Of a stretch of DNA of 64,000 nucleotides, positions 1 to 12,370 are shown one piece after another; the first letter of the stretch is position 1; every line of letters begins with the position of its first letter. Made by a program: the position numbers and the translations under genes. This DNA comes from Hofstenia miamia (Eukaryota; Xenacoelomorpha; Acoela): contig SCFE01000039.1 in the NCBI GenBank assembly GCA_004352715.1, forward strand, positions 2,062,973 through 2,126,972, in the 5' to 3' direction. The notes beneath the pieces are model-generated. The model had not been told where the DNA came from. It saw only the letters and a program-made list of their open reading frames with translations, and did no database searches.

Positions 1-725
1 CTCATCAAAGCTTAGACCATCAGATCTTAGGGCTGCTATGGCTCTACGAAAACTGCCTTCGTGACCAAGCTGTCTAGCTCTCTTAAGATTTTGGCTGGAA
101 CTGACAGAAGATGATTTATTTCAAATGTTGCCAGAACTTACAGTTGCTTCGTACTAGAGTTGAGCATAATCACCATTCAACCAACGCTCTAAGCGGCTCT
201 TGAGAATTGACTCTTCGTATTTCAGGTGTTTGGAGCCCCCACGAGGAGGAGACCGGAGAACACAAGCAGGCAAAATAAAAATCTCCACCCAATGATTAAT
301 GAAACTTGGCGCCCGCTTAACCTTACTAAAAGAGTGATTCACAGCTTTAGCCCAGAGATTACGGCACCTGATTGGAATAATTTTTCTGGTAGGAATAGAA
401 AACATTTCAATATCAGAAAGTGAGGGAAATACAGGCGTTATTCCAAGTGAACGAGGTGGAAGCCCTGAACCTTCACATCTGGAACCATTGACAGTATGAT
501 GTTTGACAAGACCTGAACGCTTACACAAATCAGAAGCATGCAGACATATGCTACAAATGTTAGTATTTAATGATAGTAATGAAAGCTACTGTGTGAGAGT
601 TGTGTGAGAATTGGATTGCTGAACATCTTCTGAATTGTTGATTGAAAAATATTCGCCATCAGATCCAATTCCAATAATTTCATTTAAAGATGTTTCTTTT
701 TCCTTATTGCGTTTTCTTTGTTTCA
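1..725 (-). pseudogene. LINE-type retrotransposon polyprotein, N-terminal region (partial, broken)
   Basis: Reading the minus strand from about 725, a Met-initiated frame (MKQRKRNKEKETSLNEI) runs about 46 codons to a stop. A frame with a Cys/His pattern (CSICLHASDLC, then GLVKHH and NGSRC) follows, like the zinc-finger-like start of some non-LTR retrotransposon ORFs. Next come RGGSKH and LERWLNGDYAQLY, and after a frameshift NLKRARQLGHEGSFRRAIAAL then SDGLSF near the left edge. That order (basic GGKKH-like block, R.xRW..G....L, then a helix of the type ARxLGxEGxxxxAxxALxSxGL) is what I know from the region ahead of the reverse transcriptase in a widespread LINE-like family. The RT itself would lie left of base 1. 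Frames are broken by stops and at least one shift, so it is dead. The ORF in the opposite frame at 226-423 is a shadow. Confidence 0.6.
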
Positions 726-1980
726 TTGATATTTAGATTGTATATGTTCTCTTGATGTTATGGTATAAATAATTTTCAAACCGTTTAGTTTCCCACTATA
801 AAAATGTTTGTCCACTGTTTGCGGATTCTTCTGACATTAGGGCTTGCAACTGGGTGATTTTTTGGTATTTGATTTGTTTTAAGCATATTTTATTATACAA
901 AATGCCTATAATGTGTATGACTCTATTCACATTTTTCGTTATATAATGAGTGAATTAAGAGTGGGCTTCATATCAAATTCATTTCCTAGGTAGGGTATTG
1001 ACCACTTTTCTTATTATATATAGCTTATTCCAAATTGAAGACATTTCCCTTGTGGCAGCAGATTTTACAGAAATTTATTCAATAGAAGTGCTTTGCAACA
1101 ATAGCGTCAAGAATAATGTTTCATATTTGCGAAGAAGTTGCTAGTCAAGCTAGTCGTAAAGCAGAGTATAATTTATTGTTAATTTTAGTATCAATATTTG
1201 ATTAAAAGTAATTCTTAATTTAGTATTTAAATTTATTCCGTTCATTTAGTTTCTCATGTACTTTTGCAGGGTGTTCTTATTCTCAATTTCGCGATTGCGA
1301 ATTAATTTTTACTATTTTTTAAATTGTTTTAGCCAATAATATTTCTTTTTGCAGTACTAATTCAAATATAAAGGAAGCAGAACTATTAATTTCTTCAAAC
1401 CCACTCAACCCGATCTGAGTGTTATGGAGACCCAACTTGGCTTCCTAAATTTGGCACTACTAGAGTCGACTTGTTCATTTGGGTCTATAGAAGGAATTCG
1501 TCATTTCAAATTGCTTAAGACCAATTCAAAACTAACAAAATGAATTTAATAATGTAGTAGAACATAATATAATAGAAAGAAAGCAAATATCTCCAAATCG
1601 GTTCTGATTATTTATGAAAATAGCCTGTTTTCACACAACTAGCTAATCAGTATTGAAAAATTAAATGCTTTGCTATGCATTAGTTGCCATCCGACAAAGC
1701 CCTTACATATAACACGTTCAATTATTCAATGTAGCTGTAAACCTATACATGTAATTAGAAATTTGTTGTCAGCGTTATTGAACGACCTGATTTAAAGGAA
1801 AAACCTTCCACATGACCCTGATCCGACAAAAAGTTGACCCAATTCTACCTGTTCCCACCCCTGGTGGAGACATGTGATTACATCAATAGCTATTTTTCTT
1901 ATATAGTTTAAATCTTGCTCATAAAACTTCCATTTTTAAAAAAATTTAGTTGCAGACTTTATTCTATGAATATCAAAATA
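726..1980. other. No recognisable gene
   Basis: AT-rich sequence with many stops in all frames. A somewhat GC-richer patch near 1400-1500 has no recognised similarity. It may include 5' flank of the LINE to its left. Confidence 0.5.
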
Positions 1981-2208
1981 TTATATTTTCTTCGGTGATA
2001 ATGCTAACTTAATTTTTTTCTTACATTTTTTAATTTCAACTGATAATTTATTCCATAGATCTATACAGCAATTGATTAAACAATTCTTCATAAATCTTTT
2101 TGTAAATCTTCTATAGCACTTGGCTCTAACATGTAGTTTTGATGAAATTTCTTCTTTTGATCTAATTTTGGAAAATATTAGTAATGATTTTAGTTTTTGC
2201 AAATTCAA
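1981..2208 (-). pseudogene. LINE reverse transcriptase ORF, C-terminal tail
   Basis: A 75-codon minus frame contains LHVRAKCYRRFTKRFMKN followed by CIDLWNKLSVEIKKCK and a Lys-rich end. The pattern R...F..R..N.WN.LP..I....+.FK..L is the standard C-terminus of CR1/Jockey-type LINE polymerase ORFs. No RT core is attached. It is a short fragment, perhaps an independent 5'-truncated copy, or a piece broken from the larger remnant at 2.6-5.2 kb on the same strand. Confidence 0.55.
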
Positions 2209-2599
2209 ATTATATTTTTATAACACAAAATTAAGTTGTTAATGAAGTAGAACACAATTACACTTAAACTCGCAAAACATTTCTCCAAGAGTGCATCGTT
2301 TCTTGGAAATAACATTATAGACTACTGCTTTTGTTGAAAATCGAAAAAACTTCATTTTTTTGCTGTTCGGTTTCGGTTTTTTCGGTATACGCCGAGCCCT
2401 AACAACCTCTCGTCAAATACTGAATTTGGATTTCTTAAACATTTCTCAACTACTGATGTCCGATGTCCTGTTAGATGTTAGACAATTCATCTCAATGGCG
2501 TCATAAAGTATACAAACATACATATAAATGCATAGAAAACAAAAACAACTATACAATAAATCTACACAGGTTAGAGATAAATTACTACGAGATTTCAAG

Positions 2600-5225
2600 A
2601 ACGAAATCTTGTATAATCATTAATGTAGAATTTGTACCCTAACCATGCTTTTCCCGAGATATTTTAAAGTGCTTCTTTAAACCGTGCAATTTTTCAATGC
2701 TCTTTCTCTTTAAGTAGCGGGTTCCAAGTTCGAATAGCAGTATTAGTGAATGATTACTTCAAAACCTGTTTTTTATTAGCGCAGAGAAGTGTTTTGATCT
2801 GGAATTGTGTTGTTTAATAAATCCAGGCACTGAAACCCTTTATAAGATGATAATTTCTCGATAAGTTTATAAGTTTAAGTAGTCAACATAGTGTATTGGG
2901 AATAAGATAGATCTAGAACTAACGTGTTTAGTTTAGGTGACTCATTATAAATGCATGGAAAATTGAATTAGCGCACAGACTGGTCATTGCATTGTTATAA
3001 TTGACATATTTCTTATACCTATAGCCAATTTTCGCACTATTGAATTAATGTGTAATTCAAAATTTAGCTTCGAGTCAAATGTTACTCCTAAATATTTGAA
3101 TCTGTCTACAGTCGGGACCTTAACATTATTGAGATTAAGTGTTAATGCTGAAACTTCGTATTTTGTCGTAGAAGGCTACATAACACAAAATTCTGTTTTA
3201 CTTGTTTGTTGCAATTAAGTGCTGCAGATTCAATTGCATCGATTTGTTATCATTGAATATGCAGGTATCATCGACATAATTGAGTTAAGTTACAATCACT
3301 TATCGTATACATGTCGTTAACGTATATTCCCTTGAGACACAATTTGTACAATTGTACACATGTAGAAACTAGATTTTTATTCAGATATGAATTTATATTC
3401 AACTTTGAATTTCTTTATTTATTAACCTAGGCTACTTTTTCATTATCTTAAGATTAATTTGGTCTAAATATTGGTACAATTTAAAATTGAAGCAACCTTG
3501 TAAAAATTAGCATTCCCCAAAATTGAGAATATGGTGAAACTAGTTGAATTTGAGTTATTCACAAATCATAATATAGCTTCAGAAGACACAAGTTTTTGCA
3601 TGCTTTCAATGTCATACTTCAAAAGTCACTCTAAATACAATGTTTTCAACAAAAATATGCCATTAAAATATAATTTTGGTACAAAATTACATGATTAAGT
3701 CACAATGTGTACAAATTTGCACAAACAATTTCACTGAAAATATTTTTAAAATATTAACAATAGAAAAAATTACTTAATGTCATCAGAAATATTTGAGACT
3801 AGCAGTACTGAGCCGTCATATAAATATTTTTAGCACTTCTATACAATGTGCATGTCTGAAGGGGATAAGCTGAAAATAGGGGGGACTTAAATTTGTTAAT
3901 TTAGGAACACAATTGTTAACAGGGAGCCAATCAGAAAAACCATCGTATGCGGTGACTCTAATATCTATATTTCAGAAAACTAACTATCAAATTTCTGCTA
4001 TTATAAGAAATCTCATATGGTATAATTTCGTTATTAGTATGCTGTAATCAATAGAATCGAAAGCCTTAGACCGATCTAAACAGGCAATGGTTACGAATTT
4101 ATTTATCTCTAGTAATGATTTCTGTAGCTGACATTTTTTAAATAATCTGAGTTGAGTATTAGATAGGCGATTGTAGTTATTGAGGTGCTCCAATTATTAG
4201 ATGATTTAATAATCGCTCGAATACTTTACCCATTGGAGAAGTAATTGAAATAGGTCAACAATTTTTGGCATAAGACATATCGTTTTCTTAAAAATAGGAT
4301 TAATATGCGCAAACTTTAAATAATCCGGGAAGTAATTACTTTTGTATTTTCACTAAATATATAATTTTAGAGACTGGATATTATACCTACAGAGATTTTA
4401 TGTGCCAATGACTTTTGTGAAGGCCTACTTGATTTGTTAAGTTTAAGTTTGATAAATGAGCTTAAAGTTTAAAAATTTGTTGTAAAGCGGAAACAAAATT
4501 CATGGTCAAAGCAATTGGGCGGTTTGCTTTCATATTTAACGGATGAGCCATTGGTTTTTCCTAGATTAAAAAAAGTATTGCTTAATCTGTTAGAAATTAC
4601 ATTTTCATTAGTAAGGATTTTTTCGTATGACTTACTATTACTAATCTTATGAATTAATTTCCATTTTCCTTTTGATTTAGCAGACAACTGTATTCATTTC
4701 TAATATATTCGTTGTACCGTTTGCGAGTTTTAATGTTGGAGAGGTTTCTGGCTCGTTTATAAGCAAAATTATTGAGTTCGAGAAATTTCTAAATTCAATA
4801 TTTTTCTTCGCGAATCAATGCTTTGCAAATGTCAATTATCCAAAGTTTATTATGTGCAGATTTGTTTGAGTTCTTTTGGATGTCCTAAACATGATCCTCC
4901 TTTCTGGGCAAAATTTGTTAAGATTAAATTAAAATATTTCTAAAAAATCTATCCATATTGTTTTTGAATTTGCTGCAGAATACACTGGAAGCCAATTTAA
5001 AATTTTTTATATTATCACTAGTCTTTTCACGGGTTTTAATCCACTTGGTAGAATTTTTAGTAGACAAATCACACTTAAAAAACTCGAGAAGTGCAATGCA
5101 GTGGTAAAATAACGAGTATTATTTGTTTCTGCAGCTAGTATTACTAAGTGTTTCCCATTTGATAAATAATTTTTAATGTGGAAGACCTTAGAATTGTTTT
5201 GCCCACTTAATATTTTGGATATCAC
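2600..5225 (-). pseudogene. Decayed CR1/Jockey-like LINE (linker, RT and C-terminal tail)
   Basis: Several minus-strand frames in correct 5'-to-3' order read as one degraded LINE. At 4690-4860 is the post-endonuclease linker (KLWIIDICKALIREEKY, then KRARNLSNIKTRKRYNEYI). At 4469-4687 is a pre-RT segment (GKWKLIHKISNSKSYEKIL). At about 4230-4330 are RT motifs INPIFKK and PISITSPMGKVFERLL. At 3987-4193 is the RT block KFVTIACLDRSKAFDSIDYS, with the catalytic-region SKAFDSIDY. At 3020-3110 is VDRFKYLGVTFDSKLNF. At 2700-2850 is a tail with SRSKHF and a WN-less end. Stops and frameshifts are numerous, and the YADD box was not found intact. The element is long dead. The YLGV..D motif just after the RT core is typical of Jockey/CR1-clade ORF2. 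Confidence 0.8.
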
Positions 5226-5954
5226 TACTTACCTGGCTTGCGGTAGTTTAATAGACATTCATTTGTAGTGAAAACATAAATGTAATTCATATAAAGCATG
5301 ATTTCGTGGTTAATCTGTAAAAATGAAATATTTGTAAAAAATCTACATTTCAAAATTAAGAATTATCTTTTAAGTTATTGGAATTTTCATTAATTCTACG
5401 AAATTCATCTGAGCAATTACTAAATATCATTAAGTTATCAGTTTAATGAAAGCCTAGTTTGGTAAAAATACCATCATAATGCGATTAATGTAGATGCAAA
5501 GAATTTTAGAAATTTTGAAATGCGCAATTATTGTTTAGCAAAGTTACCAATACTTGGCGGATTTAATTTTATAATTAATTTATTGACCTATTTCAAGTAA
5601 ATGTACGATCAACAACAATATTGTTCCGTTTTATTGTTATTTATTTCATTTACTATATCGTAGCATTAACAATAATATATCACTAAAACATGATTTCAGT
5701 TACAAAAGTTAGATAACATCTAGTCATGGGCATCAACTTTCGTGTATGTAACGTATATACCAATGTAGTACGCTTCGGTTAATAAGAATTTCTATTTTAC
5801 TCTATCCTATTCAGATTTAAATCCTTACGAGTGGGAAGGTAAAGAATGTCCATGACCAGATATATTGCCAAATATGGTGATGTCTTTATAGATAGCCTAG
5901 ATATTGATTGTTAGCACATTTGTAGAATATAAAATTTAATATTAAAAATTCTCT
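5226..5954. other. No recognisable gene
   Basis: AT-rich, no open frame of note and no repeat recognised up to the MITE that follows. Confidence 0.5.
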
Positions 5955-6153
5955 CAGGCCCGTAGCCACGGGGATCAGGGACCTCAAAAAATCCCGCGTA
6001 CGCTCATTGATGCATGGATGCAACAAAATTTAAATGGCGTACATGCTTAGTAAAATTTTAGTTTTAATTTTTGAGAAAGTCGATATTCCTATCACCCCCC
6101 CCCTCCGAATGCGTGTTGACCTCCCTTAGGTGATAATGCTGGCTACGGGCATG
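5955..6153. mobile_element. Non-autonomous hAT-like element (MITE), about 199 bp
   Basis: The left end reads CAGGCCCGTAGCCACGGGG. The right end is GCTGGCTACGGGCATG, whose reverse complement starts CATGCCCGTAGCCAGC, so about 15 bases form terminal inverted repeats with one or two changes. CAGG-initial ends with a CCCGTAGCCA core are typical of many animal hAT MITEs. There is a run of nine C residues internally near 6096-6106. No coding capacity. A clean 8-bp target duplication is not seen; only AATT is shared between the flanks. Confidence 0.55.
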
Positions 6154-9100
6154 AATTAAGCATTGATTAAAGTTTAAGGAAGCGACAATAATATACATCG
6201 TTTCTAAATTACTGTTCTACTGTAGTTATTGTTACAATATTAAAAAATATATATAAACCATTTGCTTACCTATAATATTTTATTTATTATAAAAACATAC
6301 TGTCTCCAATTGTGGCATGACTAAGTGATTTTGAATTTGTCAATGTCAAAGTTTATTAAGTTTAATTTTGAAAAAAGTGGAAATTAAATATACGTTATTG
6401 TACCAAACAATGGTTGAAAGTTCATTGTCAAATGACCTATACATATGTAAAAAATTTCTATTGCAAGAAAACTAAAAAAAGACATTGAATTGCAGTATGT
6501 CCATTAAAATATTGACACCATGTATAGAGCATTGTTTTAGTTGAATATACAAACTAATATGCATTCTAATATACAATATACAAACTATTCGCAACAAATG
6601 ACAATGTTGTGCAAGTATATTTTCAAATCCAACATATAAGATTCAAAATAAGGTTACCAGATTTGTAGTGTAAATTTATTCTTTTCCGACTCCATCTTTA
6701 AGTAGCTTGTCAGTAATTTTTCTTTTAAAATACTAAAGGTAGAAGAAGAATTAATGGAGAAGAAGAATGACATGTATCCAGTGTAGTTAAGATCTTTTAT
6801 ACGCTACAACGTTTGTCAATCAAATTCGCGAAACACCCTATGTAATAATTATCTCAATTAACTTAAAAACAATTTAGTAATTTAGAAAGAATGCGGTCAG
6901 GCTTTCAATTTATTAGGCATAAATCCACTCTATTAATTTCAGAAGTTAACAAGAAGTTTTACTAATAGGATTGTGAAATTTTTCATGGATTACTATAACT
7001 ACATTTTTTTATACAATTTTCTATGAAGCAAACTTAACAAAAGCGAGTGTTTAGCTTTCATAGAAATCTTTAATTCAGGAAATAAATTTCGGCATTTCAA
7101 GTGATAATGTTTGGGACAGTAGATATCTGGCTTGACTGTCGAAACTTGATTCTTCTAATGCTTGCAACATTTCATGAAATTGTTAACACCAAAAAAACTG
7201 AAATGTGTATTTTTGAAATAGAAAACCATTTTAAATTTTATTGAAGCAAATTGATTAAGTAGATAGTAGTTTCCAACATTCTTTACGAATAAATCTATGC
7301 AACTACAATAATTGACTCGATTTTGTTGTGATTCTATACACTCTTTTGTATTAGGTGTTACCATGCTTTGAATGTGCTTACAATATTAAATATTTAATTA
7401 AAGAGTGTCATATGCTAAAATTGTGAATATAAATAATTTTACCAATGTATGATGATCGCATTTATTACTTATTTCGTTCCTAAAATATTAAAAACACAAC
7501 ATTTGGTTTGTTTAAAGTTTATTCATTTATTAAATATCTAATACAGCCCATTGAAATTCCCGTGCATAGCACTGGCAGTTTCCAGGCAACAATAAAATTC
7601 CATTATAAAAATTTTCCATCAAAGCTTCTAGCGACATTTTTCAATAACTATAAAAAAATCAAAATCCAGATATTAGTGCTTTACTTTTAAGTCATTTTAT
7701 AATATAATATAATATCGATGAAAAAATCCGAGCGAACATTTTTTACATCCCCAGCATTCTATTAATATTAATATAACAGCATTAAATAAAATCATTAACG
7801 GTACAAGTATACATAAAGTTTAGCTTTTTTGATTTAGACAAAGTCAAAATCAGAAACATGTTTCCTCGAAATATTAGACCTATTACTTACAAAAAGAGAA
7901 TAATAAAAAATCATTCTATTTTTCATCTCCATAAAACAATGAAATGATCTAAAAAACAAAATTAGCACAAAAGGTGAAAAATACAACTCTTTTATCTGCT
8001 ATGGAACATCTACAGGAGCGGTCCGTAAGAAACATGACATGCATTCTTTGTATTTGATGTAATTTGCTAAGAATTTCTACAAAATATTTCTTATATGATT
8101 TTTTGCATAAATTTGGCCTATAAGCAACTGTAGCCAACGTTGGAAGGTGGGTCTAGGTTTGGGGCTAGTATGGGGGTTGATTAACATTTTTTGTTAGAAT
8201 TTGGGTAGCACAGAAGGAATAAAGTTATTGTTGCAGTACAAGTTGTATCACAGGTAAGATAAATAGAACAAAATTTTATCGAATCATTTTATCTAGTGTC
8301 ATCTTATGAGAATTAGCACATGTTACTGACCTCGGGTAGAAATATGCTGACGTCAGCAAATTATATGCTGAAAATTTGCAATATCATATATAATGCACTA
8401 TTCATATATAATGTTCTATGATAAGAAAAGAAGCTACCTGCCAAATTTCAAACGATTGGATAATTATTAATAAAGAAAACACAGAGGAGTCCATTTTATT
8501 TTGTAACACTCCTTACCCAACAAACGTTGCATGTAAAAATAGAGTTAATCTAAATCGTCACTGAAATGATACTAGCAATTTCTCCATAGCAGGAAATTTA
8601 TTGTAGTGTTTTTGTGTGCATGTTCCATGGATCTCTGTGATGCTTACTTGTGGGTTTACAGAAAAATATACATTATAGGAATCCACGCATGTGTTTAATT
8701 TATCCTAACTTATAGATCGGATGATTAGGTATTCAGCAAATAGATTATTTAATATTACGCACTCTATTTTTAGCTCAGCTCCAATTTCTATTTCGCAGAT
8801 TGCTCCAGTTCTGAATATGAAACAAACAAGCAAGAATGAATTTAAACTTGCTTATATGCCAGATCACTAACTTTTTTGAATATAAAATTTTTAAACTTTT
8901 CAATATTTAAGTAATGCCATCAACAGCAGAATATATTTGCATTTGATGGTATTCATTTTCATTACCGCAAAAATCCTTTACACAACACCGCCTTTTCATA
9001 AAAAACTAGTAATTTTCATTAACAAACTCAATTCTTTCGCGTAGCTTTACTATTCATCATCAAATGCACCGTCTCCGTCAAGGAAATTAGGTAGAAATTG

Positions 9101-9536
9101 CGTCAAAACCAAACAGGACAATGCAGTATTTACCGACAATGCCGACAAAAATTATGGTAGGATCTTTGATTTCGCTAATTTTAACGGTTGCTTTTATTAA
9201 TCCAGGGGGTTTAACATTAATCCAGGGCCAAGCTTTTCTGTTAATTAAACTTCCTAAATCAAAAGCCCAAAATTAAATACTTTGGTATTTCTATAATTAT
9301 GAAAAGGCAATTGATAGCACATGACATTTTTTGTTGTGAAATGAATTTATGTAATTCTACAAATATTAAAATGCTTATGGGGATAAATTATACTACAAAA
9401 AATGCAACATAAATTAATTAATGTTCCATATTTTGCTACGATAAAATGATGAACGGATTTCTTTTCTCAATTGATATAAAATTTCAACGAAATTTTACTA
9501 GGAATAATAATATGGCAATGAAAAATGTGAACATCA
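6154..9536. other. Gene-poor AT-rich stretch
   Basis: No ORF here has recognisable content; short frames at 7155-7364 (minus), 7508-7690 (plus) and 7949-8137 (minus) look like chance. A few GC-richer patches (for example 8130-8180) may be old repeats but show no clear ends. Confidence 0.5.
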
Positions 9537-9760
9537 ATGATTTCAATGAAGAGTAAAAATATGAATTCTGTATTTAATTCAGTAGACAGTAAAATTTCTA
9601 TTGATCCAATTCCAACTCGAATAAGCGCAAACGCCTGCACGCTCATTGATTGTGTTGTTTCTGATAACGTGAGTGATTTTGTCGTAAGCACTAGGCCTCC
9701 AATCTTTCCGCTATCATGTTGATCAGGAACAATACGCGAGAATGAAATAAATGCAAATTG
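9537..9760 (+). pseudogene. LINE endonuclease domain fragment
   Basis: The plus frame reads PTRISANACTLIDCVVSDN, then FVVSTRPPIFPLS, where a His would be expected after Ser-Asp. P.R....S.TLID.......V...P..PLSDH is the C-terminal part of the APE-type endonuclease of Jockey/CR1 LINEs, just before the SDH catalytic motif, which is damaged here. The larger frame on the other strand (9467-9820) is the antisense shadow. The next plus frame (9808-10035) could be decayed linker but has no diagnostic motif. Confidence 0.55.
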
Positions 9761-9994
9761 ATTGAACCCTGATAAAATATTTCTATTTACAAAAAATTTT
9801 AAAAGTAATGATTTATGCATTTATTCAAAATGGAATGCAAAGGAATTCAGACAAACTGATTAAAAAACATTTTAAAACTATTAGATTTATGGTTAGTGAA
9901 AATGTGAAAATAATATCATCAACCACATATAGAATAATATTTCTACTAATTTTGAAGAATTGTCGAATGTTTCATACAAATTTGCAATTTGTAA

Positions 9995-10095
9995 TTGACC
10001 AAAGCAGACTGAATGTAAGCGAGAAAATGAGGTAAGCATGTTCGCTTATTGATTGAACTTCGTGACTTAGTTCAAGCTCAGCCTGCTTTGGTCAA
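9995..10095. repeat. Short inverted-repeat element
   Basis: The left arm TTGACCAAAGCAGACTGA is matched by the reverse complement of the right arm TCAGCCTGCTTTGGTCAA, with one mismatch in 18. Total span is about 101 bp with a roughly 65-bp centre. This could be a small MITE, a solo palindrome or coincidence; no target duplication is evident. Confidence 0.4.
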
Positions 10096-10859
10096 GTGAA
10101 GTTTGCATCTTGTTAATGTATTTGAAATACGTGGCCTGTGATGAACCTTATGTTGGACGAAATTTACTACAATAGTGTAGAAGAATGTCAACTTCTAGTG
10201 CAAAATTTGAAGTCACTTAAATATCTGTGATAATCAAATTTATTACACTGTCTATCTTATAAGAAGTCAACATCAATTCACATTACAAACAGCTGAATCC
10301 TATCATATATTGCTATTAAGGCCAACATTAAATGCAAACGAAGACTATGTTTATAAAACAATATTTTCATTGACTGTAAATTTAATATAATATTTAGCTT
10401 TGCACAATTTTGTGCGCAAATCTTCTGATTATTTTAAGAATTAGCAAAAATATCTTAATTTTGACATTTTTGTAGCCTAAATAATTTCTGAAAGATTATG
10501 CACATGTAAATTTCTCCAAAAAGAGAATATTTTGTGAAGGAAATATTAGTGGCAAAACTTGGCACTAAGCCAAAGCCTGTTAAAAAACACATGCAGGTCT
10601 TCTGTGTCTTAAACTAAAAAAAAGTGAAGACTGAGTTTAATAAAATGCATTGACAATGGCATAATTAATTAGGATAAAATTGTCTTTATAGGCATAAACA
10701 TTTACATTTGACAATTTCCTTAACAGCTTTATTAAATGAATGTATAAATTCATCATTTCGTTTAAAATATTTTATTTTGCTGGTTTTGTCCAGCATTACT
10801 ATGCTCCTAACATTATAATAAAATACAAAACGACAGCAACTTTTTCATCCAGTTATTCA
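10096..10859. other. No recognisable gene
   Basis: AT-rich sequence without coding or repeat signals that I can recognise. Confidence 0.5.
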
Positions 10860-11220
10860 ATCGAGTGTCAAGCACGTTGCATTTTTTAAAAATACAATGA
10901 ATTTGCTCATTTATCTCTGGTTTGTAGATAGTTCGCCGATGTCCTCCAAAGTAATATTTCCTTATACTTCATGATAAAATTAGCATTAAAATAACCAAAA
11001 TCGGCTAATGGTGCTGGTTTTCTATAGGCATAGCGAAAAGATATCAAGTACCATAATCTATTATGGTAAGCAATCACATCCTTTACATTTAGTTGTATCC
11101 ATCTGGTCTGCCATGAATTCATAATTTCAGTCGGTTTCAGTTTGTGCTGAAGGACTTCCTCACATAATTTTCAGCCATTAATATTCAACTGGCACACTAA
11201 ACAATCTCCTTTTGCCTTTT
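10860..11220 (-). pseudogene. Possible LTR-retrotransposon integrase-region remnant
   Basis: A minus frame at 10907-11122 and its upstream continuation contain EEVLQHKLKPTEI, then SWQTRWIQLNVKDVIAYHN, then TSANYLQTRDK and, after a stop, YF.KMQRA. The order 'W..RW..L...DV.Y..R.W', then 'T..YLQ.R', then '.YF..MQR' resembles the segment before and in the integrase zinc-binding region of Ty3/gypsy polyproteins. The diagnostic HHCC residues are not intact, so this is a weak call. It may instead be unrecognised LINE or unique sequence. Confidence 0.25.
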
Positions 11221-11599
11221 GAATTTCGTTGAATTGCTTCCTGGCATCTGTCTTCCACACATAATTGGATTTTCTATATATTTTCAGCTGTTCTCTAATT
11301 GAATTGGATTGGTCATTCGAGGTACATTCAGAGATTTGCCCAAATTAGTAATCAGTCCGAGGAATCTTCTGCATTCATTTTGGAGTAATGGATATTCAGA
11401 AATCGCACAAATTTAGATTGGAACCGTTTTTAGACCCTTTCTAATCAAAATTGCCTTAGAAACCAAACTTCACTTTTAGGTATTCACCTTTCTTCTCAGT
11501 TTCAGTAATCATAACATGATCAAGTCTGTTTTCAGCTTGTGCTAGTATTTCACAAGGTGATTTTTGTTCATTCCAGCTGTTATCGTCAATGATGACGGG

Positions 11600-12094
11600 T
11601 ATGCTATCAATTCCTTCTATTATCGATGAAATATTTCTGGTTCACTTGCAATACTAAATGAGAAGAGTAAATTTTTATAGGATTGAACTCTATTTTGTAA
11701 TTCAATAACGGTATTGCGGTATTTTTTGTTGTTGCATTTGTTCTGAAGCCTTGTTGATTTACGTGTAAGTGACTGTTGTAGATATCTTTGACGTGAATAT
11801 TTAATACAAGTTTTTCAAAAGTTCTTAATATTGAAGTGATGTTATTTGGTCGTAAATTATGCATTTTAGACAGTTGTAATTTTGGAATCGGTATTATTAT
11901 ATCAGTTTTCCAAATTTTTGGGAATGTGGGATTTCGTCATATCTTGTTGATGTTCTTTTAACGGTTTTCAATGTATGATATATCTGATGAGGTGTTAATT
12001 CTAGCATGGGCGGCTCCTGCGTGTAAACAAGGCAAGCAGTGCTTGCCCAATAATTTTTTAATATTTGTATTTGCATGAATTTACAGTTGTACAA
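11600..12094 (-). pseudogene. LINE reverse transcriptase fragment (5' part of RT domain)
   Basis: Minus frames 12094-11897 and 11864-11607 join across a frameshift. The first has PPMLELTPHQIYHTLKTVKR, then TRYDEIP. The second has PIPK just upstream, then LRPNNITSILRTFEKLVL, then VNQQGFRTNATTKNTAI. This is the RT entry region: 'ev...lk..k...s.G.D.IP', 'PI.K......lRPi.itsil.r.fEklv', 'QyGFR....T..A'. The palms with the Asp motifs are not found downstream, where sequence at 11.1-11.6 kb is uninterpreted. This is a 3'-truncated or rearranged dead copy. Confidence 0.65.
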
Positions 12095-12131
12095 ATCAAG
12101 GACATACTAAATATATTAGTATGTCCTTGAT
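12095..12131. repeat. Perfect 16-bp palindrome with 5-nt loop
   Basis: ATCAAGGACATACTAA, then ATATA, then the exact reverse complement TTAGTATGTCCTTGAT. It lies at the 5' edge of the LINE fragment on its left. It could be a transposon end-joining scar, a hairpin-forming site, or the centre of a foldback element whose outer flanks share TTGTACA. Confidence 0.75.
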
Positions 12132-12140
12132 CTAAATGTA

Positions 12141-12202
12141 CAAATCGTAAATTATTCAAGAATCAAGTAATAATATGAATTGAAATAATTTATTACGATT
12201 TG
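12141..12202. repeat. Imperfect inverted repeat adjacent to the palindrome
   Basis: CAAATCGTAAATTATTCAA on the left is mirrored by TTGAAATAATTTATTACGATTTG on the right, with small insertions. The centre is about 20 bp. Together with the neighbour on the left it makes two hairpins within 110 bp. Confidence 0.5.
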
Positions 12203-12370
12203 CTTTAAAAATCATTGAATGATTGCGCTACAGCAAGCAACTATCTTAATGCTGTACCTACGCTCGCTCAAACGATAAAATTACATCCATTTTGTTCAAT
12301 TCATAGCGCGAAGATTTAGCTAGCAAAACAAGCACTCCGCTCATTGCTTCACATTGAATTAATTCAATTG

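Noticed and set aside
9467-9820. 117-codon minus frame
   Set aside because: Antisense of the LINE endonuclease fragment on the plus strand, which carries the recognisable motifs.
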